DNA from: Rhodamnia argentea | Taxonomy: Eukaryota > Streptophyta > Magnoliopsida > Myrtales > Myrtaceae | Direction of reading: 5' to 3' | Length of the DNA: 64,000 nucleotides | Assembly (NCBI RefSeq): GCF_020921035.1 | Contig: NC_063155.1 | Coordinates: 21,223,311-21,287,310, forward strand | Part shown: in pieces, positions 33,801 through 45,368 of the stretch | Layout of the letters: each line of letters opens with the position of its first letter | How positions within the stretch are numbered: the first letter of the stretch is position 1 | Made by a program: the position numbers and the translations under genes | The notes under the pieces: generated by a model | The model's input: only the letters and a program-made list of their open reading frames with translations | The model's database searches: none | What the model was told of the DNA's origin: nothing

Positions 33801-35498
33801 ACACGCTTTCCTTTGAGCTTAGATGGGCAGAATTTTCCCCTTCTAGAATTCTTTTCCTGAAAGAATTGATGGAGTACAGCATTTAGCTATACAATAGCTA
33901 AGGCAAACAGCAGTGAGTTTTACATTCTTGATGGAAAAAATGATTTATTCAACTTGCGTGGCTATCAATAAGAGACCCTCTTTAGATTGATACTGTAAAC
34001 AGCACTACATGACCCTAAATGCCAGAATTGACATGTGTTCACGTGCTGAAGAAGGAGGGATGAGATACAGCAAGGTTTGCAATACTGTCATAAAGCAGAG
34101 GAAACAGCACAAAAAGATCACTTTGATGAGACTAGCTAATAAAGACAAATTACCAAATATTTGACAAGCACCATTGATGCATCCCAAACTGTTGTTCCTA
34201 AGTGCTTTGAATTTGGATCCTGCCACAGGGACACCGAAATTCCTCATTCAGGCCTTATAATTAGATGCTAGCAAACTGAGACTACCGAAAGCAACAGTGA
34301 AAACAGGTAAGTTGTTGGCTTGATGTTCAAAATCAATAGGTCCAGAGCAACCAAATATGAGATACTCATGAAAATGAAAGGGTTTGAAATGAGTTCAGTG
34401 GTGCCCCAACGCAATAAAATGATTATACAAAGTCTTTGGTGTAGAGAAAGAGGGATATGGGACAGAAGCTCGCTCCCATTGGAGGATAATTAACAAAAAG
34501 CCCTATCCACCATGTGTATAAAACTGATAGCATGTCTACAGCTGGTACGTGATAATAACAGACAACATCAAATGCAGATATATTCTCCTCGTTGAGACAG
34601 AAGATGGAACACTATCAACCTGTAAAGGCAAAAGCTAAAGATGCATGCTATGAACAGAGGAAAATTCTGTAGAGAAGAACATCTAGTACCTGACCAAATT
34701 GCAGTTGGTGGCCCAGAATGTCAATAGTGATTACAGAAGTGTCAGGAGAATTCAACCTAATAACCAGATTTTAACAGTATAAGTAATGGCGGAGCATCAC
34801 CCTTCACTTTAAGGCTGTGCCATCTTAAAGAGCTGCTGAATGGAAGGATCTTGACAAAGGATTTATGGACATGGTCAAGCAAGACATAGTAGAAAAGGGA
34901 AGAGGAGAATAGCAATCTAGTGCGTTAGTACCAAGTTCTACCGTACAAGAGTAAGGTAGTCATTAATCAATCAGAACAGATTTCTTGATAAGCCCCACAG
35001 TGTGACATCTAATTTTGTAGGATGATCTCAAAGAATGACCAACTCTACAATGACAATAGATAGTGAATTGTCTCAGCACACATACCAACGGTTCATCTTA
35101 ATGAAACATTGGGACAAAAAAAAGGGATACGATCAATCATCTTTATTTTTGGAATACAAGAGAATTTCAACATGCAAAATATTCTAAAACAATAATCACT
35201 GGGTTGAGTTTCAGGTTGATCGTGTCACACAATATTACTTCCCCTACATTTCAAAGGCCTCTAGCTGTTCCTATACTTTTCAACTCAGTATCCACGCTCC
35301 CAGTTCCACCCCCCAACCTCATTCCCTGCTAAAACCGCACCCCACCCGTCTTTTGAGTAGAAACATGAGTCAGGTGGAAGTTAATATGAGGGCAACATTT
35401 CGGTTCATGTTAAGGGAGTGAATGTGAGTGAGGAGGTTTAAATCATGTTCTCGTTATGGATCATTAGCTAAAAGCACATAGTACCTGTCAGGCTCCAT
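30872..35498 (-). CDS. METTL21-like protein-lysine N-methyltransferase (SAM-dependent)
   Basis: Nine coding exons: 35498-35485, 34756-34690, 34219-34154, 33856-33763, 33628-33518, 33194-33094, 31878-31804, 31726-31634 and 31225-30872. Together they make 975 nt encoding 324 aa. The protein is a seven-beta-strand methyltransferase of the METTL21/EEF1A-KMT family, which methylates lysines on proteins such as chaperones or elongation factors. Visible features are GTTVWDASMVL (about 35-45), the SAM motif I VIELGAGCGVAGFG (68-81), an acidic TTDQ loop at 91-94, VAELDWGN (125-132), FDFIIGTDVVY (143-153) and LGYEMRST. The C-terminal 100 residues are Ser/Thr/Glu-rich and probably disordered, then close with ARRYGSMAARLLRDVKIM, which looks conserved. 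Several introns are long (up to 1.2 kb). In the same frame, a stop lies just upstream of the ATG, fixing the start. The substrate is unknown. Confidence 0.92.
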
Positions 35499-35782
35499 CA
35501 CATAGTTCCGCAAAAGAAGCAATCCCTACATACTGCATCAGACAGAAACATGGAAACTTCAGAGAGTTTAAAATTATACGAACCAAACCTCAAAAGAAAG
35601 CTACTACAGCAATCCAGAGCAAATTAAATAAGCTCCCAATTAGCCAAAGTTAAAGACGCCTTAAGGAAAACTTAAAACTGCACAGCTGCCACCATTTCTG
35701 AAATTCCCTCTCAACACAGGGGCACCCACCACTCGCCAGCAAAAGGGTCGGATTAGAAAATGAATTCAGACGAAAACTCACA
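35499..35782 (-). promoter_or_regulatory. Probable spliced 5' leader of the methyltransferase with an upstream ORF
   Basis: A donor-like GTGAGT follows 35782, and an acceptor TGCAG precedes 35532 on the minus strand. Splicing these would give a leader whose first ATG starts a 15-codon frame (MMLRLCRDCFFCGTM). That frame ends in a TGA overlapping the main ATG by one base (TGATG at 35500-35496). This arrangement is seen for termination-reinitiation control. The leader splicing is predicted, not shown. Confidence 0.45.
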
Positions 35783-37359
35783 GCGCAACATCATGAACAC
35801 GAGAACTCGATGGTTCGGCTCTGTTCTGAGGGAGTAAAATCGGTATAGTTTCTTGCTGAGATGCCAATGCTAGACAGAAGCGTAAAGGATACCAAACTGA
35901 AAGCGAAAGCAACATGGAAGACGTGCGAGATCAAGGAGAAAGAGCAAACCAGGGAGAGACCGAGCGAGAGAGACGACGGCTCAGCTCAAGAGTGCTGGGA
36001 AGCAGATGGTGCAACCCGGGACGAGTTCCGAACGCGAACTCAGTCTCGAGATCGATGCACCGCAATCTTCCACGAATTAATCAGACAAACAACATACATA
36101 TTTATAACATACTATATATAAGGAAAAAAAACGAAGAACTCTCCGAATTTCGACGAAATTAAAGAAACAACTTTTTGCTTTCCAATGAGTTTTGAGCATT
36201 TGGAATTTGGCTATTGCTCGACCAAAAAAACAAGAATTTTAGCTATTGGGCTTTTGGGTTGGCTCAGTTGATAAAGTTCAAACTCTCCGCACAGCATGCT
36301 CATATTCAAATTCCGCTGCTAGTAAGTAGTCCCCTTTTGGTAGACGATCTGTAAATCCACTGCAAAGACATTCCAGGTCTGTGGTATGTCCAAAAATCCT
36401 TCAAACGATCATCGAATTATCGAAATTTCCTCCGGACTTTGACTTTGTCTGAGAATATCCACCGACTGATTACTTTAGCTCAATAACTTTCTCGAAATTC
36501 TCCTCGGACCCAACATTGTTGCAACCCAACAACTTCCTGACTTCATCACTTTTGGATAAGGCTCCGAGGAAGCACCGACACTTTTCGAGAGTCTATGTAT
36601 CGTGTCGGACACTCTCCAACACTCCGACGCTCTCTGACACTCTTCCGACATGCACCAACACATGATCGGCGCTCCGGAGACACCACCAACAAGTTAATGC
36701 AGCATCCCGACACGCCATTTTGCATACACACGAGATCAATTTTAAGAATTTTCTATAGATTATGGATCAAAATGTAAATCTATCATAAATATACATACTT
36801 AATCATATACCCAGCAACCCCAAAATTAATATATCCAACTAGCTTTAGAAAAATATATTCATGAATCCCCAATAAAAGAAAAAGAAACTCGCCGTTTATA
36901 TTTTTATATACAAATGATAATTTATCATGAATATATAAAAATATACATTTAATATATAACGTATCCTAATATGGTGAAATTTTCTATTTTTTAAAAAATG
37001 ACGTGTCGGCGTATCATGTCGTGTCGCGTATCGCATGTCGCGTATCGACATCGGTGCTATTTAAGATACAACATCGGATCGGCGAACACGTCATTCGAGT
37101 GCACATTTTGCGCCTTTGCGAAGGACATTTTGATCCCCTAATGCTCGAGCAAAACCAAACCGTTTCTTTCTGGTTTATGGAGTTGAGGCAAATTTGGGGC
37201 TTTTCCCAATATTTTTTCTCATGCGGCCACGGAGTATATGGGAGAATTTTTTTTTTTAACTAAAATATCTTTAAAAAAAAAAAGGGTGCAACATGCACGC
37301 GAGAGCATGTGTTCATAAGCCCTCCCTATTTATGGTTCATAAGCCCACCATCATATTTA

Positions 37360-37520
37360 TGGAAAATTTTAAAATGAAGACCTAAAGTATCTTCGTTTTT
37401 CAAATAAGGGTCTGATAAACGTTGTTTCAAATAAGAGCCTGAAGTGCCAATATTTTCTTAAATAAGAGTCTGAAGTGATCTTGGAGTCTCAAAAGAGAGC
37501 ATGATTTTAAGGGCATTTTC
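37360..37520. repeat. Solo end of the CAAATAAGG-type Mutator-like element
   Basis: It begins GGAAAATTTTAAAATGAAG and has three CAAATAAG(G/A)(G/A)-type units spaced about 35 bp, very close to the TIR of the Pack-MULE at 15911. The matching opposite end was not found in the next 1 kb, so the element is truncated or its other end has decayed. Confidence 0.55.
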
Positions 37521-38149
37521 GTCATTTCACCTTTTATTTATTTATTTCTTTGTTCTTTATTTTTTCCCTTTTTAAAATTTAAAAAATAAAAGATAAAAAC
37601 ACACACACCGATGGGGCGTCGGCGAAGGTTGGCAACCCCACCGACTAAAGGCGAGGGCCTGCTGGCCCTCTCTGAGATCTGGGCAAGGTCGGCGTCCCCC
37701 TCTCTGTTCTAGCGACGATGGAGTGGGCCAACAACTCGGATCCAGAGTGGGAAGGGCTAACTTCGAAGCAGAGACTCGCGAGAGAGGAGAATTGGCGACT
37801 CAAATTGATGGCCATTGCGTGATCCAGGAGCGGGGCAGAGCTTATGTGAAGCTAAATAGGAACTTCTCTAGGAGGAAAATAAAGTTGAAAGAAAGGAAAA
37901 ATACCAAAACGTTGGAACGCGAAGAAAGATGGAGAGGGCCCTGACCCTCTTCATGTTCTAGTGAGGGCCGGCAACCCCGCTGGGCATAGGCAGAAGGGTG
38001 CCATACCTGTGTTCTTTTTTTTTCAACTATTTTTAAATTTTAAAAATAGAAAAATATTTTTTAAAAAAATCTTTCATTATCAATATTTTTTTGATTAATT
38101 ATTTCAAGCGATATAAATTATATTTTTAAAAATATTTTTTTCTAATGTT

Positions 38150-38560
38150 TTTTTTGGTTAATATCACGAAAAACTCTAAATTGGTACACTTGTGATAAAT
38201 TTATCACAAACTATTTTTTTACCACAAAAAATCTCAAATTGATATACCATTGACAAATTTACCCAAAGCTGGTACATCTGCGACGAATTTATCCTCCGTT
38301 AGTTTTCATTAAATTTTGTCGTCAAATTACTGAGTTGGATGACACATGGCAATTGCCGGATATTCACAGATGTATCAATTTGAGATATTCAATTTAACGG
38401 TAGGTAAATTTATTACATGTGTATTAATTTGAGATTTTTTGCTGTAAAAAAAATAGTTTGAAATAAATTTATCACGTGTGTATCAATTTGAAATTTTTGT
38501 AATAAAAAAGATAATTTGAAATAAATTTATCATAAATATAGCAATTTGAGATTTTTTTTG
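38150..38560. repeat. AT-rich repeat with CAAATTGATA / ATAAATTTATCAC units
   Basis: Multiple units combine 'cac(a/g)tgtat(c/t)aatttgaga' with 'gaaataaatttatca', alternating in orientation. They are of the same type as the block at 28985-29370. It ends directly before the OB-fold gene's upstream region. Confidence 0.5.
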
Positions 38561-38730
38561 TCACAATAACCCTTTGTTTTTTTTTCGCAGACCAAAGATT
38601 TCTGAAATTTTCCCAAAACCGAGCGAGGGAAGTGTTGCTACGAGGAGAAGACCTTCCCCCTCCCTCCCCCAAAAAAAGAGAACACGTCAAAGTGGAAAAA
38701 CCAACGACGGCGCGGAGGTTGACGGCGGCG

Positions 38731-38980
38731 GAGGTTTGCGCCATTTTAGCAATCGGCCACGCCAATCTGCTGTAACAGAGCAGGCTCGATCTGCCTTCCC
38801 TATGGCCCTTCGTCCCTCCGCAAACAGCGAAACCTCAACTCCTTCAGCGACGACGGAGGTGTGTGCCATTTTAGCGATCGACCCCGCTGATCTGCTGTAC
38901 AGAGCATGCTCCATCTGCGAGAGGTCTCTTCCCGATGACCCTTCTTCCCTCTGCAAACACTGCGACCGCAACTCCTTCAA
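38731..38980 (+). repeat. Tandem partial duplication of exon 1 of the OB-fold gene
   Basis: Two units (38731-38847 and 38856-38980) share about 80-85% identity over some 115 bp, with a 7-base gap. Both contain words such as GCCATTTTAGC, ATCTGCTGTA and CAACTCCTTCA. The downstream unit codes for the zinc-site region. In the upstream unit the same frame is closed, and the gene's ATG (38802) comes from the base string that reads GATGAC in the downstream unit. Confidence 0.8.
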
Positions 38981-40056
38981 CCCCGGCCCTTCCGGTTCCA
39001 AGCGCCTCTTTCGTCTCCTCGTGAGTCATACTCGTATCCCTTTTAGCATTTCTCTCTCTTTTTGCGTTGGGCGATGACATTTTCGTTTGCTTTCAGTGGA
39101 AAGATTGCTTTTTTTCTATCTTTCTGGTTTCCATGGATTTTGTGCTCGTTTTGTTAGAGTACTGGAGTGATGGGGGGTTTCTTCTCTGTCTTCTTTTTCT
39201 TTCCCTCCTTTTTTTCTGGTTGTGGAATGGGAAATGCAGATGTCTATAGCGACCGACAAGAAGGTTTTCACGGTGATATGCTTCGACCGGGTCGCCAGGA
39301 TTATGTTCGGGACAAGTGCTGACGAGTTCTTCGATTTTTCCAAGCTTCATCCTTTTGCTGGTAAACCTTCGCATTCTTCGACCATGCTCTTAAGTGATGT
39401 TAAAATTTCCCGATCGGCTCAGTCAAAATCTCGACTTTGGCTTTTTACACCAAACTAATCACCTCGTTGTAAGAGGCCCCGCGTACCCGACCACGTGCGG
39501 AGGCAGAAAGTTTCGGTCTTTGGAATCAGTTATGAAGTGGGAGGAAATTTGGTTCTCTGCGGCTATTGGGATTTGATTGTGGAGGATTTTCTCGGGGAAA
39601 TTGAAAGTGCTGTATGGTGTTACTCAATTTGGAACTTTCTCATAGAGGTCTGTGGAAGTACCTGGTCTGTCTTTCTGCCTTTCCTTTTCTCTCAAGAAAT
39701 GACTTGTCTAGCTGCAAACTTTTTGGCACACTTTTTTTCTGGAAGGCCATGGTTAGATTTTCCGAGACCTCATGGCAGACCCATCACAGTCCCTGATCTT
39801 CTTTTTGTAAATTGAAGTCAGCTTATAGCAACTTTAGTCCATCGTTCTCGGCAGATATTTAAGTATTTGGATGCTTTCTTCCGCAGCCGTTGCCGCAGCT
39901 AGAATGTTAGAAGGAGAGCTGTTCCGGATGACGCTGTCCAAGCCCCGGAGTGGTAACGCTCAGCACCTACGAGTGACGTCACTTGTGCCCATGAGGTCCG
40001 GATACCAGCCAGTGATCGAGGGCTTGAGAGAACTGTACAGAGTAAGAGCTGCTTGA
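38802..40056 (+). CDS. Small RPA-like OB-fold nucleic acid-binding protein with C4 zinc site
   Basis: Three exons: 38802-39020, 39240-39360 and 39887-40056, with GT...AG introns. The 510 nt encode 169 aa. Residues 36-54 hold CSIC...CKHC (C36, C39, C51, C54), a four-cysteine zinc site inserted in an OB fold, as in the C-terminal DNA-binding domain of RPA70. Then come FTVICFDRVARIMFG, EFFDFAKIHP-like wording (here EFFDFSKLHPFAG), and a final domain with EGELFRMTLSKP and VTSLVPMRSGYQPVI. It matches plant proteins annotated as 'nucleic acid-binding, OB-fold-like', a family of unknown role, possibly in DNA repair or replication. The start at 38802 lies in a tandemly duplicated part of exon 1. The frame is also open upstream to an ATG at 38574, which would add 76 residues of low-complexity sequence and is less likely. 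Confidence 0.82.
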
Positions 40057-41285
40057 ATGCAGAATATCTGCATCTTCCTCAAACTTCGAGCGTTGTCATT
40101 TCACGGGCTTCGCCGGTATATGTCGTCCGGGTAGATGGATGTGATGCTATATAGTTCAGCTTCAGTCAATGTAGATGTCTGTGAATGCTGAGGATGTTCC
40201 GGATTATCGATTTGTCTAGATTCAGAGGAGACGTGCCGGTAATGCACTGCTGAAGTATCGGTTAAACTTTAAAAATTGGCATACTGTTTGCTCATGTTCT
40301 GAAATATAAGCATTGTAGTGGTCGAAAGCCTACATATATGATCCCCTCGACAATGCGAACTTGTAGGGTTTGCGCAGATAACCGAGAAACCGTATATTTT
40401 GAAGTGTCCTTTTCATCTTCACTTAAGACGTGAGAGATCATGATGCAGCTGTTGGGGTAGGGATGAGACCGGGGGTCGATCCCGGGTAGTAGTGGAAAAA
40501 CATGCAAGGAATCAATCCTATCACCTTGACAGATCTGTTTCTCTCCATGTTGCTGCAAATCTCGAATGTCAGGTTCTCATCCGATGGAGGAGATCTTGGG
40601 TCCGAGTCATTTTGTGGCGGAATAAAAATGTTATTTGCATGGAGTTACATTGCTAAATGATATGGGGAGTGACTGGTCCACACGTAAAACATGGTGATGT
40701 AACTTTGACAGAGGAGAGCACAAAGATTTTCGATCTTCAACACGTTCCGAGCGAAGGCAACTTCTTACTCTTGGTAACTTGGATCGTCAAATTTTCTGCT
40801 AGCTTGGGGTGGTCTTGTTCACCTTCTACATGAGAGTCTCTGTGTTGTCCGATGCCTTAAAGTGAAAACACTCGACAATCGTTCCTCTGAAATAGCAGCG
40901 ATGCAAAAGCAATCGCAGTAGACATGTCGAGATAAAAGTTAGACATGTCGAGATAAAAGTTAAAACCACGATAATCGGAAAGATCCATGTCGTTTCCTCT
41001 ATTGTAAGGATGGAAGCTCTGGCTCGAGTGTTACGCAATATTGGTGAACTTGTGGATCCACATGCAAATATTCACCACGAGCTCAAGTTTATACATAACT
41101 CGCGTATTTATACACCATCACACACTGTTTCATCACCCGTCAAGTGTTATATAGGATCTCCTCTGCATCAATCAGAATACAATAAAGAGGTACCGCGGTC
41201 CTTCCACGTTAGGCTAAATAGATTTTGCCCGCTCCTTTCCCTGCCTCCTGTACTGTCGAAGTGTGTAACAGTAGAAAAATTGGAG
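40057..41285. other. Spacer between the OB-fold gene and VPS24 (3' ends facing)
   Basis: This should contain the 3' UTRs of the two convergent genes. An exact 21-bp direct duplication is present at 40920-40940 and 40941-40961. No further gene was recognised. Confidence 0.5.
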
Positions 41286-43926
41286 CTAAGACCTAACTTT
41301 TGCAAGGCGAGCTCTTATTTGTTCTAGTTCTTCCTCATCGTCAACACCCTCAGCTACCTCGGCTACCGCCTCGTCCTACAAAATTCCAAATTCGTGAATA
41401 CATGAAAAAAGTAAGAATGCAGCAGTGATTGTTTCTTAATTAGCTTCCTACTGGGGAAATAAAAGAACGACCAAACAAGCGGATATACCTCTTCTGCAGT
41501 AGGTTGAGCAGATTGCTTCACCTTTTGCTTCCTCACTGCCTCTGGAAGTTGAGCAGCTGTCTCACCGGCCATGGCTGTCAAGACCTTATCAACCTCTTCG
41601 TCTATCTCCTCTTCTATGTCCTCCGTGTCAAGAGCTGTGTCAACCGCGTCGTTCACAAATTCTTCTATCACACCAGCCTATATATCATATAAACAAACTG
41701 CGTTCAGCAATCAAGAATATACCTCTGCTACTTGTATTCAGCAGGATGCAGGCAGCTCCACAACCCATTGTTCATTAAAAGCTTTTCAATGAAAAGTAAG
41801 AAAAATATTTCAGAAATTGCATTTCCAGTTTTTTTTTCCAACTTCGCAAGCCATATTCCAGCAAGTGAGCATGAAATGGAGACCTAACATTGCCAAATTG
41901 CTCCAGATAATGTTCCTGAATAGTGCACTATAAGGTCATGCTGATATAGTGACTCAGCCAAAAAGGAAATAAAAGTTTCTATCATCTTTCAACAGCAACA
42001 TACTATGAAAAGAAGCTTGAACATAGGCATCACCCTCGGCATTCTGAACATGAATGTCGACCACGAAATGGATTTTAGAATGCAAATACGCAATTCACAT
42101 AACCCCCAGAGGAGAGAGTGCAACATGTAAATTATATAATCACATCAACTGATGTGGGAAAAGAAGATCTTGTACCTTGGTCATTTCTTTGCTGAACTCT
42201 CTCATCGTAACAGCCATTTCAGGAGCTTTCATAAGGTCATTAACAAGCTTCATAACCTCAGCACTCTTAGATAAGTGCCCCACTGTCCGAGCAATTGCTG
42301 AAAATAAAATCAAAATAAGTTGGTTAAACAGGTGGAGAAAGAGATGTTATGCCAGAGAAGTAGAACATTTTTAAGTTAGAGAAGTTATAACACTCAGCCC
42401 TAAGAAACTGAAATCTAATTTAAATGTTGCCACACCACTCATCAACTTGTCAACCGCTATATCTCCTACAGAGATGGCTGTAAGAAGGCTGTTACCAATC
42501 TCAGGCAATGGATCATATAACCCTAATTCACGGCAATTTTATGCTTATTTTCACAGGATTTATTACGATGTCTAATCATCTCTATCATAGACAACCTTCC
42601 TTGAATGGTAATACCCTCTATCAAAGCAAAGCATGGACGCATTACCAAATTAAGACAGTAAGTTCTCACGTAAAAAATCACTATGGAAAAATCTAAACTA
42701 ACATGAGAAAACCATACCAACACTTTCTCCAAGGTGCATTGATATTGAGTTCAGTTGTGCCTTATTTTCATAAAGACGGTTCACTGTTCTTTTGGACATC
42801 ACAATTTCCTTAGCAAGTGCCTGTTGAATCACAAAGAAGGGGAAAAATTTGCAATGTCAATAAAGGAGTGCATGCTAAAAGATGTGTGTATGAACTTGAG
42901 ATACTTATCATGCAGACAAAACTTGGAAGTACTGTTATACAAGCGCATGTAAGCACATATTGGGGTATATTTAGCACAATTCAATCATATTAATGAAAAC
43001 AAGTGAAACAAAGCCAAAAGTCTGTTGAGGTCAGACATTCACTAGATGTCTAAGATGCGCCGACAAGAAATATCAGATATTTAGAAATTTACGCGATGCG
43101 TGAATTTCTGATGTGTAGGGATCAAGTAAGGCATCAAACTCTTTATCAGCTAAATCTGTAATCATCTGACCATGAAGGTTTAAATTTCCCAGCCGGCCAG
43201 AAGATCATTTTAGAGTGTAGAGGATGATCAAGAAGCTGAATGAAGCTAACAAAGATTAGGAACTTGAGAAATGGATTCCCTGAAAGACGAGGGAATTGAG
43301 GAGATCCACAGGATGAAATGCATGATCGAATCCAGTTCAATATGCAAATTCAATTAGCAACAGCAACTCCTCTACCAACGCTAGTCAACCTTGCTTCGTG
43401 GACCAGCTACAAGAACCAGAACCAAGTTTCTCGTCTAAGCTCTACACATAAATCATAATCACAACTACCCGCTAGCGCTCAATATTTGTACCTACATCAT
43501 ATGATATCTTCCACACATTACATCACATAACCTAGTGGAACTCTAAAACATCGAAAAGATCAACCTTTACTCAAGAAAGGATTCACATAACATCGACAGA
43601 GCATCAAAAAATTGCGTCTTTACCTTAGCTGAGCCCATGTCGTTTCTCTTAGCAGCTTCCTTAATCGCCTTCTGCACATTCTTCTCTTCCCTCTGGATAT
43701 CTGAACCGAACCCCAGACCGCAAAACACACGAACAACAACTCATCGCATCAGTGCGTTCAATCTCACCCAACACGATCAAACCTCAGAAACTAGGAGAGG
43801 GGGGGAAATTTTACCTCGGATTTGGCGTTCGATGTTGCGGCACTCCTGGCGAAGACGACGCTGCCAGTCCCGCAATTGCTGTTGAGGGTTTGCCTTGGGC
43901 TTTATCATGTTCATCACCTTCTCCAT
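41286..43926 (-). CDS. VPS24: ESCRT-III subunit VPS24 (CHMP3)
   Basis: Six exons: 43926-43815, 43700-43624, 42820-42718, 42297-42176, 41677-41489 and 41375-41286. The 693 nt encode 230 aa, the usual length. The protein is a Snf7-family ESCRT-III subunit that polymerises on endosomal membranes to form multivesicular bodies. The N-terminal part is basic (MEKVMNMIKPKANPQQQLRD, then WQRRLRQECRNIERQIR). A helical core includes KRNDMGSAKALAKEIVMSKR and ENKAQLNSISMHL, and the C-terminal half is acidic (LDTEDIEEEIDEEVDKVL). The last residues EELEQIRARLAKVRS form a MIM1-type motif that binds the VPS4 MIT domain. The domain order and charge reversal are complete, and nothing is missing. A (TTC)n tract lies in the 5' UTR on the plus strand just upstream. 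Confidence 0.95.
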
Positions 43927-43935
43927 CACCCGCGA

Positions 43936-43969
43936 TTCTTCTTCTTCTTCTTCTTCTTCTTCTTCTTCA
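43936..43969. repeat. (CTT)n microsatellite in the VPS24 5' leader
   Basis: There are about eleven CTT/TTC units ten bases upstream of the VPS24 start codon. On the gene strand it is a GAA run. Confidence 0.9.
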
Positions 43970-44350
43970 AATCTCTTCGAAGAGCCCGGAACCGGGAGCA
44001 GATCAATGATCGAAAGGTATTGGATTGGATGGGATCGGTGATTGAAGAACTTGGGTTTCAGAAGAACCCCACGATTCCGATGAGTAAACAGATTTTCGGG
44101 TTCCTCTTTGCCCCTTTCAACGCTGGTCGTTGATCTGGACTTGGACCGAAGGAGCGGACGGAGGGGCGCGTCGACCTCGAGTAACTTTCATGGAAGGTGT
44201 AACCTGGGAAGAGCTTTTGCTGTCGGTTATTTTACAAGTTCTTTTTTTTTTTTTTCCCCAATCAATTTTGCTAAAATACTCGAAGATCAGAAGCATACAT
44301 TTTTCAATTTCGAAAGCTTATGAAATTATTTTCGTCATCATACATGTCCA

Positions 44351-45036
44351 GCCTAATATTCAAAAAAAAAATCTCCAACTTTAGCATTTGTGACAATTTT
44401 ATTCAAAATTATTTTTTGTCTCATAAAAAACCCTCAATTTTTACTTTTATCCTAATTATACCACCGTCAGTCTTCCGTCCATAATCGCCGTTAATTAATC
44501 CTACGTAATTCGAATTTTCTCGCTAAATTTATCAATGAATCTTTGAAATTTAGAAACAGTAGGTTTCTAGAAGAATAACGAGATTTTAGATCGTTCGTCC
44601 AAATATCTCCATGTCTGGCCTTTCTTTAGACTACCGAATGCCGAAGAGAATACGAAACGTGCCGCATTTAGTGACTCTATATATCCCGGCAATATATAGA
44701 GGAAGCAAATAACAAAAGAGAAGTTCAATGGTTTCTCATATCGGCTTTACTAAGATGTAATTCATTAACGCCGTGATGATTATGGATGGAAGGTTAACGA
44801 TGGTAGAATTGAAACAAATGTAAAAGTTGAAGATTTTTTATAAGACAAAAAAAGTTTTGGATATAATTAGGGCATATGCTACAGTTGAGGATTTTTTTTA
44901 GTATTAGGATGGTAGAATTTGGATAAAAGTAAAAGTTTAGGGTATTATTGGAACAAAAGTAAAAGTTGAACGTGAAAAAGTTTTGGAAACAATTGTCGCA
45001 AATACTAAAGTTAGCGGTTTTTTTGGGTATTAAGCC
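44351..45036. mobile_element. MITE, copy B of the 0.66-0.69 kb family
   Basis: The ends are GCCTAATATTC on the left and GGGTATTAAGCC on the right, inverted copies with a one-base shift, followed inward by CAACTTTAGCATTTG-like words. A perfect 10-bp flank TACATGTCCA occurs at 44341-44350 and 45037-45046, the likely target duplication. The interior matches copy A at 28300-28964, with one small internal extension. The length of the duplication fits the Mutator superfamily. Confidence 0.8.
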
Positions 45037-45311
45037 TACATGTCCATATTTATATGCGATCAAGATCTAAATATTGTGTTTGCCAAAAAAAAAATGCAAT
45101 CTTAATAATGTCTAGATATCAGATAGACTTGTTGGAAAAAAAATTGAAAATAAATCATGTTTTCGAGTTTGGTTCATCACCTACAATTATTTAGTTGGAA
45201 AAGTTAGATTTATCTCGCATTCAAGATATTTCCAAATTATCCATGTATTGAATTGTGAATTTACACACTAAAGAAAGTTCCTTCTAAATTAAGCGTAAGT
45301 AAATTGCCTGG

Positions 45312-45312
<1 letters not shown>

Positions 45313-45367
<55 letters not shown>

Positions 45368-45368
45368 C
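45313..45368. repeat. Compound (AC)n(AT)n microsatellite
   Basis: About 17 AC units are followed directly by about 10 AT units. It lies in a gene-free spacer. Confidence 0.95.

Larger units (their letters stand above)
36130..38570. other. Repeat-filled spacer before the OB-fold gene
   Basis: The spacer contains a tRNA-like SINE head candidate (about 36248-36312) and a stretch rich in CGACAC/TGTCGG words (about 36540-37070). It also contains a solo MULE-type end (about 37360-37520), a GC-rich core (about 37605-37990) and an AT-rich repeat (about 38150-38560). No gene was recognised. Confidence 0.5.

Noticed and set aside
38574-38801. N-terminal extension of the OB-fold protein from an ATG at 38574
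   Set aside because: The added residues are basic and low in complexity and include the decayed duplicate unit. The ATG at 38802 gives the compact protein.
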